Shown: positions 1 to 8,394 of the stretch, piece after piece
Position numbering within the stretch: position 1 is the stretch's first letter
Layout of the letters: the number at the start of each line of letters is the position of its first letter
NCBI GenBank assembly: GCA_045863195.1
Contig: BTUI01000014.1
Location: 1-64,000, forward strand
DNA from: W-Chloroflexi-9 sp045863195
GTDB taxonomy: Bacteria; Chloroflexota; Dehalococcoidia; UBA2979
DNA length: 64,000 nt
Reading direction: 5' to 3'
Position numbers and translations under genes: made by a program
The notes under the pieces: generated by a model
The model's input: the letters and a program-made list of their open reading frames with translations, nothing else
The model's database searches: none
What the model was told of the DNA's origin: nothing

Positions 1-617
1 TCGCGATCCTGAAGGCGGACACCGTGCCGCCCGACCGCCGCGAGGAGTGGGTTGCCCGTCGCGTCCGTACCGGCGTCGATGTCCTCCTCGTCCATCCACG
101 CCTCGTCCCGACCGGCCTCGACCTGATCGACTTCCCCACGATCGCCTGGTACGAGGTCGAATACTCCGTCTACACGATGCGCCAGGCGAGCCGGCGGTCG
201 TGGCGCATCGGCCAGCGCCGTCCGGTGCGCGTCGTCTACTTCGCGTACCGCGCCACGCTCCAGGCGCAGGCGCTCCTGCTCGTCGCCCACAAGCTCCAGG
301 CGTCGCTGATCGTCGAGGGCGAGATCGGCGACGGCGGGCTGGCAGCACACGGGGTGGAGGGCGACAACCTCACGCTCGAACTCGCGCGGTCCCTCGCGGG
401 CGGCGGCGAGGTCGACGAAGAGTCGCTCGAGGCGCTGTTCGCCGAGGCGCGTCTCGTCGCCGACGCCGCGCAGGAAGCCCTCGACGCTCGGGACTTTGCT
501 CCCGAAGCCCTCCCCGTCCTCGTGGGATCGGGCGCTCCTCCCGCAGCGCAGGACGGCTGGACTCCCGCCCCGGACCGATTCGGGTCCGACGACGGCGAAC
601 AGATGCGTCTGCTCTGA
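1..617 (+). CDS. SNF2-type DEAD-like helicase, C-terminal fragment
   Basis: The reading frame is already open at base 3 and enters from outside the window, so only about 204 C-terminal residues are seen. The segment VPTGLDLIDFPT matches helicase motif V, and QASRRSWRIGQ matches motif VI of SNF2/RapA-type ATPases, where the arginines contact ATP. After it comes the usual helical tail. Such proteins remodel protein-DNA complexes in the cytoplasm. It lies 100 bp ahead of a ParB-like gene on the same strand, a pairing common on plasmids and integrative elements. The family call is firm; substrate and the N-terminal part are unknown. Confidence 0.8.
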   Translation, partial: AILKADTVPPDRREEWVARRVRTGVDVLLVHPRLVPTGLDLIDFPTIAWYEVEYSVYTMRQASRRSWRIGQRRPVRVVYFAYRATLQAQALLLVAHKLQASLIVEGEIGDGGLAAHGVEGDNLTLELARSLAGGGEVDEESLEALFAEARLVADAAQEALDARDFAPEALPVLVGSGAPPAAQDGWTPAPDRFGSDDGEQMRLL

Positions 618-635
618 CGCACGACCACGCGGTGC

Positions 636-655
636 GGGCCGCCTCCATGCGGCCC
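636..655 (+). terminator. GC hairpin after the helicase gene
   Basis: GGGCCGC and GCGGCCC form a perfect 7-bp stem with a 6-nt loop, 19 nt past the helicase stop. There is no T-run behind it, so it may be a weak terminator or an mRNA structure between the two genes. Confidence 0.35.
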
Positions 656-717
656 CGCGCCCGCGATCACCCCGATGGGCGCACTGCCCGAACACTCAGT
701 CCAAGTAGGAGAGACAG

Positions 718-2697
718 ATGACGACCAAGACCGCACCCGCCGCCGAACAGGGCGTCGAGGTGCTCATCCCGCTGAACAAGCTCAAGAAGTCCCCGCACAA
801 CGCCCGCAGGACGCCGCACGGGGACGCGGCGATCGCGGCACTCGCCGCGAGCATCGCGCACAAAGGGCTCCTGCAGAATCTCGTCGTCCAGCCGGAGGTG
901 AAGGCCGATGGCGCGGCGACGGGTTACTACCTCGTCACCGCGGGCGAAGGCCGGCGACTCGCCTTGGAGTTGCGAGCCAAGCGGCGCGAGATCAAGCGGA
1001 CGGAGCCGGTCCGCTGCATCGTGGATGCGGCGCACGACGCGCTCGAGATCAGCCTCGACGAGAACGTCACCCGCACCGAGATGCACCCTGCCGACCAGTT
1101 CGAGGCGTTTCGCGCGCTGAACGAGGAACGTGGCTGGGGCGCCGAGGAGATCGCGGCCCGCTTTGGCATCTCGCCGCTCATCGTCCGTCAGCGGCTGCGG
1201 CTCGGGGCCGTCAGCCCCCGCCTGATGCAGTGCTACCGCGACGGGGACCTGACGCTGGACCAGCTGATCGCGTTCGCGGTCAGCGACGACCACGCCCGCC
1301 AGGAGGAGGTGTACGAGAACCTCGGCTGGAACCGGGAACCGCGAGTCATCCGCTCGCGGATGATGGAAACCCACGTCCCGCCGAGCGACCGGCGCGCGAT
1401 CTTCGTCGGCGTCGACGCCTACGAACAGGCTGGTGGCATAGTCGTGCGCGACCTCTTCAGCGAGGACGGGAGTGGCTTCTTCGAGGATGCCGGACTCCTC
1501 GACCGCCTCGCACTGGAGCGGCTCCACGCCCTCGCCGACGAGGTGCGCGCGGAGGGCTGGAAGTGGGTCGAGGTACACCTCGACTTCCCCTACAGGGCTG
1601 GTCTCCGGCGCGAGTATCCGCGGCAGGTGCCACTCTCGAAGACGGACCAGAGGCGGTACGAGGCGCTGCGCCGCGAATGGGATGACATCGCTGAGCAGTA
1701 CGAGGGCGACGAGGACGTCCCGGACGAGGTGGAGTCTCGCTTCAACGAGCTCGAGGCGGCGATCGAGCAGTTCTCGGAGCGCCAGCGCGTCTTCGACCCC
1801 GACGTCATCGCCCGGTGCGGCGTCTTCGTCTCGCTGGATCGAGACGGCGACCCACAGATCGAGCGCGGGTTCGTGCGCGCGGAGGACGTCCCCCAGGCGA
1901 AGCCCGATCGCCGTTCGCGCCACGAGGACGAAGCCAATGGCGACACGGGCGAAGGCATGCACGGCGACGAGCGGCGCGCCGACGATGACGAGGGCGAAGC
2001 CGGCGGCATCGGAAGGCCGCTGTCGGACGCGCTCGTCCGCGATCTGACCGCCCACCGCACACTTGCCCTTCGCCTCGTGCTGGGCCAGCAGCCGGCGGTC
2101 GCACTGATCGCGCTCACGCATGCACTCGCGAGCCAGACCTTCTATCACGCGGCCAACGACGAGAGTTGCCTGGAGGTCCGCATGACGGCCTCGCCGTTGG
2201 CTCATTATGCCGAAGGGATCGGCGAGACGGTCGCAGCGAAGGCACTCGAGGAGCGCCACCGGGCGTGGGCGGAGCGCGTCCCCAGGAACTCGGACGAGTT
2301 GTGGGACTTTGTGGTCTCACTCAGCGATGAAGAGCGGATGAGCTTGCTCGCTCACTGCGTCGCAGGGACCGTGCTCGCGGTTCAGCAGCGGTGGCGTGCG
2401 AAGCGGCGCTCGCTTGCGCCGTCGGGCACGCTCGCGTCCGCCCTGTCGCTCGACATGGCGGCCTACTGGGACCCGACGGTGGGCAGCTACCTCGGGCGAG
2501 TCACGAAGGCACAAATCGCACAGGCGGTGCGAGAAGGCGTGTCCGATGGGGCGGCCGTAGGCATCGCCGACCTGAAGAAGCAGCCGATGGCAGAGGCTGC
2601 CGAGGAGTTGCTAGCCGGGACCGGCTGGCTTCCGCGGCTGCTGCGGACACACCTCGACGGGGACGATGTGGAATGTGAGCCTCCGGTGGCCGCCTAA
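718..2697 (+). CDS. ParB/Spo0J-like partition or nuclease-domain protein (659 aa)
   Basis: ATG at 718 sits after AGGAGAG (707-713), a good ribosome site. Residues about 15-125 form a ParB N-terminal domain with NARR (28-31) and the GEGRR box (76-80; GERRR in classical ParB, where it binds CTP/DNA), then DENVTRTEMHPADQFEAF. A helix-turn-helix follows at about 140-170 (EEIAARFGISPLIVRQRL). The remaining 480 residues are acidic and lack a recognised domain; classical ParB is only about 300 aa. No ParA is present in the window. Family knowledge suggests DNA segregation or regulation on a mobile element; the long C-terminus is unexplained. Confidence 0.85.
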   Translation: MTTKTAPAAEQGVEVLIPLNKLKKSPHNARRTPHGDAAIAALAASIAHKGLLQNLVVQPEVKADGAATGYYLVTAGEGRRLALELRAKRREIKRTEPVRCIVDAAHDALEISLDENVTRTEMHPADQFEAFRALNEERGWGAEEIAARFGISPLIVRQRLRLGAVSPRLMQCYRDGDLTLDQLIAFAVSDDHARQEEVYENLGWNREPRVIRSRMMETHVPPSDRRAIFVGVDAYEQAGGIVVRDLFSEDGSGFFEDAGLLDRLALERLHALADEVRAEGWKWVEVHLDFPYRAGLRREYPRQVPLSKTDQRRYEALRREWDDIAEQYEGDEDVPDEVESRFNELEAAIEQFSERQRVFDPDVIARCGVFVSLDRDGDPQIERGFVRAEDVPQAKPDRRSRHEDEANGDTGEGMHGDERRADDDEGEAGGIGRPLSDALVRDLTAHRTLALRLVLGQQPAVALIALTHALASQTFYHAANDESCLEVRMTASPLAHYAEGIGETVAAKALEERHRAWAERVPRNSDELWDFVVSLSDEERMSLLAHCVAGTVLAVQQRWRAKRRSLAPSGTLASALSLDMAAYWDPTVGSYLGRVTKAQIAQAVREGVSDGAAVGIADLKKQPMAEAAEELLAGTGWLPRLLRTHLDGDDVECEPPVAA

Positions 2698-2719
2698 GAA
2701 CGCCTGGCAGACATGGATC

Positions 2720-2745
2720 GGCCGGGGCGGCCTGCGACCCCGGCC
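2720..2745 (+). terminator. Hairpin after the ParB-like gene
   Basis: GGCCGGGG (2720-2727) pairs perfectly with CCCCGGCC (2738-2745) around a 10-nt loop, 22 nt after the ParB-like stop, and is followed by a pyrimidine-rich CTTCT. It is placed as a transcription terminator would be, though without a long T-run. Confidence 0.5.
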
Positions 2746-3421
2746 CTTCTGCTCGGTTGGTCCGAGTTCATCGTCTCGTGGACAAGACCCTCCAACTTCC
2801 GGCTCGGAGGGCGGGGGCGGAGGACAGAGACGCCTCCGTGTCCATTGAGTCAGGCGACACACTGGACGTGCCCGCGACGGCCAAAACGCGGGTGTCAGGT
2901 AGTGGGTGTTAGACATCGAGAACATCCTCGTCGATCGGAACCGCCCTGTGAGGCGCATCGATAACGGCGTCAGCGGCAAAGCTGCGCAAGGGACGACAGA
3001 GGTCGGCGACGCGGTGTTCACGCGGGCTGAGGCAGCTCACAGCCGCTTCGTCGCACGGAGGTCGCCAGAGTGGCCGCGGCGTCCCCCGTCGTATCCAAAA
3101 CACGGTCGACGTCGGCGAGCAGGACGCCTGGTCGGCCGGGTTCGAGAGGGGATTCGACGACCACCTCGACGCTGATCCGAGGCACGCGTGACCTCCCACG
3201 ATCATCTGTACGGCGAGCGCCTTCGGAGCTCCGATGACGTCGTGACCTGCGACGCGGCGGTGGTTGAGGCTCGTGTGTCGTTATAGGAATCGCTGGCCCC
3301 CTGCGACAAGAGGCGAGCGTCGCGCGCTAGGGTAACGTCCACAGCAGGTTTCGCTCGTTGGGAGACGAAGGGACAGACGAGGTTGTGGCGAAGTAGCATC
3401 AGGACCAGCGGGTGAGCTCAG
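2746..3421. other. Gene-poor stretch, no supported feature
   Basis: About 675 bp between the ParB-like gene and a TetR gene. Short open frames exist on both strands but none has a ribosome site, domain or plausible codon pattern. I see no recognisable relic here. Confidence 0.5.
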
Positions 3422-4033
3422 GTGAATCGCGTGCGTAAACATGATGCCGTCCGAGCCGAGATCGCCCGGGCAGCTGTCCGGTCATTCCTTCGCAACGGCT
3501 TCGAACAGACCACGGTTGACGACATCGCGGCAGCGGCTGGCATCTCCCGCCGTACCTACTTTCGTTACTTCAGCAGCAAGGACGAATCCCTGCTGTCGAA
3601 AATGCAGGAGGTTGGCATCTCCGTCGCCGAACGCCTCGCCCAGGTTCCGGAAACGGTGCCCCCGCTCATTGCCCTCCGTGAGGCGTTCCTGCAGGTCGAA
3701 TCTACCCTAGGCGAGGTTCGCGAGCGCCAGCGGGCGCTTGCGAACATGCTCCGGACCAACCCGCGTGTCCATGGTGCTTTCCTGGTTGTCCAACTTGAGT
3801 GGATCGATGAGCTGACCGCGATCCTCGCCAGCCGCCACGGAGACCATGAGCGGATGGCGGATCGATTCCATGCACTCATGGCGCTGAACGCGTGGAACCT
3901 GGCGGTCGACCGCTGGCTCGACGAGCCGGTATCGACGCTGCGCGACCAGGCGATGCATGTCTTTACAGAGTTGCTCCTGCTCGCACCGCCTCCCGAGGAC
4001 GCTGGCGGGGTTGCCAGCAGCGGGGCTCGTTGA
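3422..4033 (+). CDS. TetR-family transcriptional regulator (203 aa)
   Basis: GTG start at 3422. The N-terminal helix-turn-helix is plain: TTVDDIAAAAGISRRTYFRYF at about residues 30-50, followed by the SSKDESLL helix typical of TetR. The ligand-binding C-terminal part (residues 60-185) resembles the MftR-type all-helical domain. No partner gene is adjacent on the same strand, so the target is unknown. Oddly, the last 8 or so codons (GGVASSGAR) run over a decayed HxlR gene fragment (4008-4148), so the present stop codon lies in foreign sequence and the C-terminus may have been altered by the junction. Confidence 0.85.
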   Translation: MNRVRKHDAVRAEIARAAVRSFLRNGFEQTTVDDIAAAAGISRRTYFRYFSSKDESLLSKMQEVGISVAERLAQVPETVPPLIALREAFLQVESTLGEVRERQRALANMLRTNPRVHGAFLVVQLEWIDELTAILASRHGDHERMADRFHALMALNAWNLAVDRWLDEPVSTLRDQAMHVFTELLLLAPPPEDAGGVASSGAR

Positions 4034-4148
4034 ACGCTGCGAGTCCGGCTCGGGCAGCCCCACCAGCCGACCGAGCGGACTGGACCTGCGGGGGATCTTC
4101 GAAGCCGTAGAGGCCCGAACCGTCGCTGGCGGAACGGAGCCTCAATGA
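4008..4148 (+). pseudogene. Relic of an HxlR-family regulator gene (C-terminal part)
   Basis: In frame 3 the relic reads AGLVERCESGS, then, after a +1 shift, QPHQPTERT, then back in frame DLRGIFEAVEAR. The intact HxlR gene at 18917-19285 has AGLVEHCEDGS, QLYRLSEQAR and DLRRVFEAVEAW in the same order and spacing. DNA identity is also visible, for example around 4026-4052 and 4083-4115. Two compensating indels and loss of the N-terminal winged helix show it is dead. It overlaps the 3' end of the TetR gene. No gene is seen in the next 260 bp. Confidence 0.65.
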
Positions 4149-4410
4149 TCGCCATCTCTCCGGTACCTTCTGGGCGGCGGCGGGTGCGCGAACCCTCCCA
4201 TTGCTCGCGCGTCTCGGCAAAACGCACGATGGCATCCGCTGCATCGGTGACCCGTGAGCAGCCGCGCGCTTCGTGTCTCGGGACCGGCGATCGGGGCAGG
4301 GCATCGATAGCGCAGGGTCGTCCCTACCACGTCGCGGGGACATCACGCGCGACACGCTGAAGATCGCGGTGCCCACACTCTTTCAGGTCACAGAGAACGC
4401 AGGGAGGGGT

Positions 4411-4656
4411 TCACTTCCCCTCCTCACTGCCAAGTAGTCCGCGCGCCTCCTCCTGGCGCGCGATCAGTGCGTCGCCCTCCGCGGCTCCGAACTCACCGCC
4501 GCACGATGCGCACCTATACATGGAGACCTTGTCGCGCTTTCCCATGTCAGCCGCGCTGTCCCATCGCGGCGCCAGCGTGGGGTGCTGGCACTCCCGACGC
4601 TGTCCGCCCTGTTCACTGTTCCCTTGCTCTTGGCGCTTCTTGGAGAAGAACGGCAT
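4411..4656 (-). CDS. Small zinc-ribbon protein (81 aa)
   Basis: The start is taken at ATG 4654-4656 because GAGGAGGT lies 5-12 nt upstream; the longer open frame lacks a ribosome site. The N-terminus is basic (MPFFSKKRQEQ). A CQHPTLAPRW motif and a later YRCASCGGEF motif give a C-x-H ... C-x2-C set that could hold one zinc ion, as in small rubredoxin-like or zinc-ribbon proteins. It lies 19 bp downstream of the degenerate MBL-fold gene on the same strand and is probably co-transcribed with it. Function unknown. Confidence 0.6.
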   Translation of the reverse strand: MPFFSKKRQEQGNSEQGGQRRECQHPTLAPRWDSAADMGKRDKVSMYRCASCGGEFGAAEGDALIARQEEARGLLGSEEGK

Positions 4657-4675
4657 CCGAACCTCCTCGATTCCG

Positions 4676-5404
4676 TTACCACTGCGGCCTGTCGACGTAG
4701 TAGCGGTCCTCGTCGCCGCGTCGCGAGTGCACGAGAGTCCTCCCATCGACGAGCAACGCGAGATATGCGTTCACAAGCCGGGGCGTCGTCGCGGCCCCGC
4801 CCCACTCGCGCGGTTCGCGGAGCGGGAGCGCACTGGTCAGGGCTTCGGCCGTCACGAAACCAGCGGAGATGGCCTCCATCACCTGGCTGCAGCGACGCCG
4901 TAGCCGCTCGAGACACGTGGCGACGACGGGTGCTAGCTCTGGCACCAACTGCCCGGACGCGGTCAGCGTGAGTCGCACATCGAGCCTCAGCGCGCTCGCC
5001 AGCAACTCGAGCTCGAGGCCGGCTTCGCCCGAACCCTCCGGGCGTCCGCAGGACTTCACGTCCTCGAACAACTCGCCCGCAAAGAGGATCCGATCGTGCG
5101 AGCGGTATCCGATTTGATGGCCGCGGCCCCCGTGGATCACGAGCGAGGGCTCGTCCTCGGCCGGCTCGCTGCGGGGCGGCTCGCCTGCATCCCGTGAACC
5201 GGCGTCCGCTGGCCGCCGAGACGGGCATGTAAACAGCTGCGCCTCAGGTACCAGGCCGGCCTCGTCGAGATACGCTTGGCTCGCGTCGACGGCGATCCAC
5301 CCATCGGCGCCCTCGAGGAGATAACCGAAGGATCCCGGATCAGGGCCGGGACAGCGGTAGAGGCCGACCTCGAGGCGTAGGACGCTGGCGTCTGGCATGA
5401 CCAT
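4676..5404 (-). CDS. Degenerate metallo-beta-lactamase-fold protein lacking the metal motif (242 aa)
   Basis: The N-terminus has the first MBL strands (PGSFGYLLEGADGWIAVDAS, residues 24-43; compare the usual start and VDTG). Further on, GGRGHQIGYRSHDRILFAGELF corresponds to the family PGHTPGS ... GDLLF block. The HxHxDH zinc-binding loop that should lie between them is missing, replaced by a short Ser/Pro/Glu-rich stretch, and the GD aspartate is GE. Residues 165-242 look like the winged-helix tail found in some MBL hydrolases. Probably not a metallohydrolase; perhaps a ligand-binding or regulatory relative. It is divergent from a MarR gene 86 bp away. Confidence 0.6.
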   Translation of the reverse strand: MVMPDASVLRLEVGLYRCPGPDPGSFGYLLEGADGWIAVDASQAYLDEAGLVPEAQLFTCPSRRPADAGSRDAGEPPRSEPAEDEPSLVIHGGRGHQIGYRSHDRILFAGELFEDVKSCGRPEGSGEAGLELELLASALRLDVRLTLTASGQLVPELAPVVATCLERLRRRCSQVMEAISAGFVTAEALTSALPLREPREWGGAATTPRLVNAYLALLVDGRTLVHSRRGDEDRYYVDRPQW

Positions 5405-5429
5405 GCCGATGCGCTTCTCCTAGGATTCG

Positions 5430-5460
5430 ATCATCAACGTCATGTAAATAATATGGTCTT
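5430..5460. promoter_or_regulatory. AT-rich divergent control region (candidate MarR site)
   Basis: The 86 bp between the MBL-like gene (minus) and the MarR gene (plus) contain TAAATAATATGG (about 5444-5455), very AT-rich for this genome. The element AATAATAxG recurs upstream of the paralogous MarR gene at 7837. I infer an operator or overlapping promoters. Confidence 0.3.
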
Positions 5461-5490
5461 CAGCAAACACTTGCCAGATGAAGCGGGGCA

Positions 5491-5955
5491 GTGGTGCCGA
5501 GACACGCAGACATCGATGTCATCGCCGCACTGTTCCGAGAGGCGATCCAACTCCAGGCCGCTGCGGCTCCCGAGCCCTACCTGAAGCTCGACATCACCCT
5601 GCCGCAGCTCAAGACGGTGATGGTCCTCTTCGCCAAGGGCCCGATGCTAACGAGCGCCCTCGCGCGATCCACCGGGGTGAGCGCGGCCGTCGCGACGGGC
5701 ATCGTGGACCGGCTGGAAGCGCAGGCGCTGGTATGTCGCCAAGCCCACCCAACCGACCGCCGGGTGACCCTCGTCGCGTTGACTGCAGGAGGCGAGCAAC
5801 TCGTGGAGGAGATCAGAACGGCAGGAGTCAGGCGGCTGACCGTACTCCTGAAGGTCCTGTCGGACGATCAGCTTCGAGATCTACGGTCCGGATACGCGGC
5901 GCTGGTCGAGGCGCTTCGCGAGCAGACCCTTAATGAGGGCGCAGGGGACGGGTAG
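5491..5955 (+). CDS. MarR-family transcriptional regulator (154 aa)
   Basis: GTG start at 5491 after GCGGGG. The winged helix-turn-helix spans about residues 37-101: TLPQLKTVMVLFAKGP, then the recognition helix VSAAVATGIVDRLEAQ and the wing HPTDRRVTLVAL. Flanking helices form the dimer domain. MarR proteins usually repress neighbouring exporter or detoxification genes until a small aromatic ligand binds. Neighbours are the divergent MBL-like gene and a convergent MFS exporter. It is closely related to the MarR at 7837-8394 and to the dead copy near 26.6 kb. Confidence 0.9.
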   Translation: MVPRHADIDVIAALFREAIQLQAAAAPEPYLKLDITLPQLKTVMVLFAKGPMLTSALARSTGVSAAVATGIVDRLEAQALVCRQAHPTDRRVTLVALTAGGEQLVEEIRTAGVRRLTVLLKVLSDDQLRDLRSGYAALVEALREQTLNEGAGDG

Positions 5956-6002
5956 CACACGCTTCCCTGGCTTCGTCGAAGGCCCTGCGATGCGCCCGCT
6001 CG

Positions 6003-7430
6003 TCACTCGCCCCTGGGAAGCTCCGGCATGAGGCGCACCAACAGCGTCGCAGCCAGCAACAGCGCCCCGCCGACCAGAAAGCCCAGTTGCATCCCCGTCG
6101 CCAGGTCACTTCCGCGCGCCCCGAGGAGCACGATCATCGAGATGCCGACGGTGCCACCGAACGACTGGAACGTCGCACGGAGACCGGCGATCGAGGCGAT
6201 CCGGTCGGGGAGGATGTCCATCCCGGCGTTGTTCAAGGACGGGTTCGTGAGCCCTCGGGCGACGCCGGCCACGAAGAGCACCAGCATGAGCCACCAGAAA
6301 CTGCTCACCCTTACAGGGCCAATGCCGGGGTCGCGTGCGCCCAGCGCCAGCAGCATCAGCGCGGCCGCCATTCCCACCAACCCCAGCACGACCGGTCGGT
6401 GATAGCCCGTGCGGTTCAGGAGCAGCGCCGCGAGCATAGAGAAACCCACCATGGCCGCCGCACGGGGCGCCATCAGCGCTCCCGCGGCGGAGGCGCTCAT
6501 GTCGTACACCTCCTGCACGTACAGGGGCACCATCGAGAACACGCCGATCCAGGCCATGCCCACCACGAACGCCGTCAGGTTCGAGGCGAGGATGTCCCGC
6601 CGCGCCAGGAGCGCGAGGTCAAGCGCCGGGGTCGGCACGCGGCGCTCCTGGAGGGCGAACAGCACCCAGAAGATCACGGACAGGGCGAGCGAGGCGAAGA
6701 CGAGGCTCGCACTCGGCCCCGGGTCCGTACGGCCCAGCTCGGTGAGCAGGAAGATCAACACCGTGACAGCACCCGCCAGCAGGAAGACGCCCACGGCATC
6801 GATCGGTTGCGGAGGTTTTCGGATCCCGCGCGGCAGGGCGATGAACACCGCGGCCATGACCAGGACGCCCAGCGGGACGTTGATCAGGAAGGTCCACCGC
6901 CAGCCGGCCAGGTCGACGAGCACGCCCCCGACGGTCGGACCGATCACCGCGCCGAAGGGCACGAGCGACGAGTAGAGGCCAACCGCGCGGGCTCGATTCT
7001 CGGAGAAGGCCTCTGCGACCATCGCCATACCGGACGGCACGAGCGAACCGCCACCCAACCCCTGGACGAACCGTGCCCCGATGAGCACGTAGATGTTGGG
7101 TGCCGCGGCACAGACCAGTGACGCCATCGCGAAGACACCAAACCCGACACCGAACACATTGCGCGGGCTGAAGCGGTCAGCGAGCCGACCCGAGACCGAG
7201 AGGGCGACCACCTGGCCGATCATGAACGCCGTGAGCACCCAGCCACTCCACCGGAAGGGGGCGTCGAGATCGTCGATCAAGTCCTCAAGTGCAACGGAGA
7301 CCATCCCAAACTGCATCACGTACACGAGGAGCGAGACGGAGAGCAGTCCGAACGTAAGGTAGGGCGAACCGGACAGCGGTGCGGGCTCCTGCGGCCGCGG
7401 CACCTCAGCCCGCTGAACCTCCTCCGTCAT
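6003..7430 (-). CDS. MFS drug/proton antiporter, DHA2 (EmrB/QacA) type (475 aa)
   Basis: Hydrophobic segments run along the whole protein, consistent with the 14-TM DHA2 subfamily; length 475 aa is usual. Loop 2-3 carries motif A-like GRLADRFSPRNVFG (about residues 83-96), and GLYSSLVPFGAVIGPTVGGVL matches motif C of proton antiporters. It would export drugs or toxic metabolites across the inner membrane. It faces a MarR gene on each side, which fits regulated multidrug efflux. The ATG at 7428-7430 is preceded by GGTTCCGCCC, a poor ribosome site. Confidence 0.88.
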   Translation of the reverse strand: MTEEVQRAEVPRPQEPAPLSGSPYLTFGLLSVSLLVYVMQFGMVSVALEDLIDDLDAPFRWSGWVLTAFMIGQVVALSVSGRLADRFSPRNVFGVGFGVFAMASLVCAAAPNIYVLIGARFVQGLGGGSLVPSGMAMVAEAFSENRARAVGLYSSLVPFGAVIGPTVGGVLVDLAGWRWTFLINVPLGVLVMAAVFIALPRGIRKPPQPIDAVGVFLLAGAVTVLIFLLTELGRTDPGPSASLVFASLALSVIFWVLFALQERRVPTPALDLALLARRDILASNLTAFVVGMAWIGVFSMVPLYVQEVYDMSASAAGALMAPRAAAMVGFSMLAALLLNRTGYHRPVVLGLVGMAAALMLLALGARDPGIGPVRVSSFWWLMLVLFVAGVARGLTNPSLNNAGMDILPDRIASIAGLRATFQSFGGTVGISMIVLLGARGSDLATGMQLGFLVGGALLLAATLLVRLMPELPRGE

Positions 7431-7519
7431 GGGCGGAACCTCTCATGCTGCGGTCGGATGGATGCGCGTGGGGTCAGCGGCCCACCGCTGCACCTGCCGG
7501 GCCTCCGCCGCGTCCAGGG

Positions 7520-7678
7520 CCTAGCCAGCCGTACGGAGACCGTGTGCCTTGAGTTCGCGAAGGCGAGCAGGGCCAGAATGGCCATGACACGCACCCCCTG
7601 CACGACGATCCGGTCGGCGACTACGCCGAGGGGAAGCGCTAGCACCAGCGCGATCGCCACGATCACGAATCCGGCTCG
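7520..7678 (-). pseudogene. Possible relic of an MFS transporter N-terminus
   Basis: On the minus strand after a stop at 7679-7681 the frame reads FVIVAIALVLALPLGVVADR then VVQGVRVMAILALLAF: one hydrophobic helix, a GxxADR motif as in MFS motif A, and a second helix, after which the frame becomes Arg-rich and non-coding. It could be the remains of an older exporter or a chance small membrane ORF. Low confidence. Confidence 0.25.
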
Positions 7679-7749
7679 CTAATGGACGGCTCCGTGCACC
7701 ATGCGACGATCCGGCTCACACGGGTGGCTCCCGTCGTCCGATCTGCTCG

Positions 7750-7776
7750 AATAATAGGCGTCACAAGTCGATTATT
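7750..7776. promoter_or_regulatory. AT-rich inverted repeat upstream of a MarR gene
   Basis: AATAAT (7750-7755) and ATTATT (7771-7776) form a perfect inverted repeat separated by 15 bp, and TGTATCAT just downstream could be a -10 element. It lies 60 bp before the MarR start at 7837. AATAATAGG resembles the element upstream of the paralogous MarR at 5491. Confidence 0.35.
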
Positions 7777-7836
7777 TCTGTATCATGCGAGTATCAGCAC
7801 GAGGCGATGTAGTGGCAACCGGCAGGGACGAAGGCG

Positions 7837-8394
7837 ATGGCATCGCGGAAGCACCTTGTGGATGACCTCCAGCAACTCATGGCGACTCTGCGGGTGGCCA
7901 GAGCGGCGACACGCCCGACGCCCTGGCTGAACGTCGATCTCTCGATGCCTCAGCTCAAGGCACTGATGGTGCTGTACCACCGCGGGATAGTCCGCGCTGG
8001 CGAGGTCGCGCGAGCGCTCGGCATGTCGCCGAATGCGACGACGGGGGTGCTCGACCGCCTCGAAGGCGAGGGGTTGGCGCGACGGCAGGCCGATCCAACG
8101 GATCGGCGCGCCGTGCTCGTGGGCCTCACCGAGGCCGGAACCGTCTGGATCACGGAGCTGCTTTCAGCGAATGCGCGCGACTTCGCCGAGCTGCTGGACC
8201 AGCTCTCCGGATCCGACCTGCAGGCGCTGCACCAGGGCATGGCCGCACTCGGTCGCGTCCTAGCGAGAACCGAAGCCGGGAAGGCAGCGACCGCGGAGGG
8301 CGACCGGAACCAGGGATGTCACCGGCATGGGCGGGTCGGGCGTCCGGATCCCCCTCCTCGACGACGGCGCGAGAACGAACCAGCGAAGGAATAG
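7837..8394 (+). CDS. MarR-family transcriptional regulator (185 aa)
   Basis: ATG at 7837 with AGGGACGAAGG upstream. Winged helix: DLSMPQLKALMVLYHRG, recognition helix MSPNATTGVLDRLEGE, wing ADPTDRRAVLVGLTEAG (about residues 35-105). The last 35 residues are Arg/Pro-rich and do not belong to the fold; they may be a read-through tail. Closely related to the MarR at 5491. The next gene is an MBL-fold hydrolase, so this repeats the MarR plus MBL-fold arrangement seen at 4.7-6 kb. Confidence 0.88.
   Translation: MASRKHLVDDLQQLMATLRVARAATRPTPWLNVDLSMPQLKALMVLYHRGIVRAGEVARALGMSPNATTGVLDRLEGEGLARRQADPTDRRAVLVGLTEAGTVWITELLSANARDFAELLDQLSGSDLQALHQGMAALGRVLARTEAGKAATAEGDRNQGCHRHGRVGRPDPPPRRRRENEPAKE

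Noticed and set aside
667..2259. 530-aa minus-strand frame
   Set aside because: Antisense to the ParB-like gene, which has the ribosome site and motifs.
2906..3175. Small open frame in the 2.7-3.4 kb gap
   Set aside because: No ribosome site or domain; both strands are open here because of GC content.
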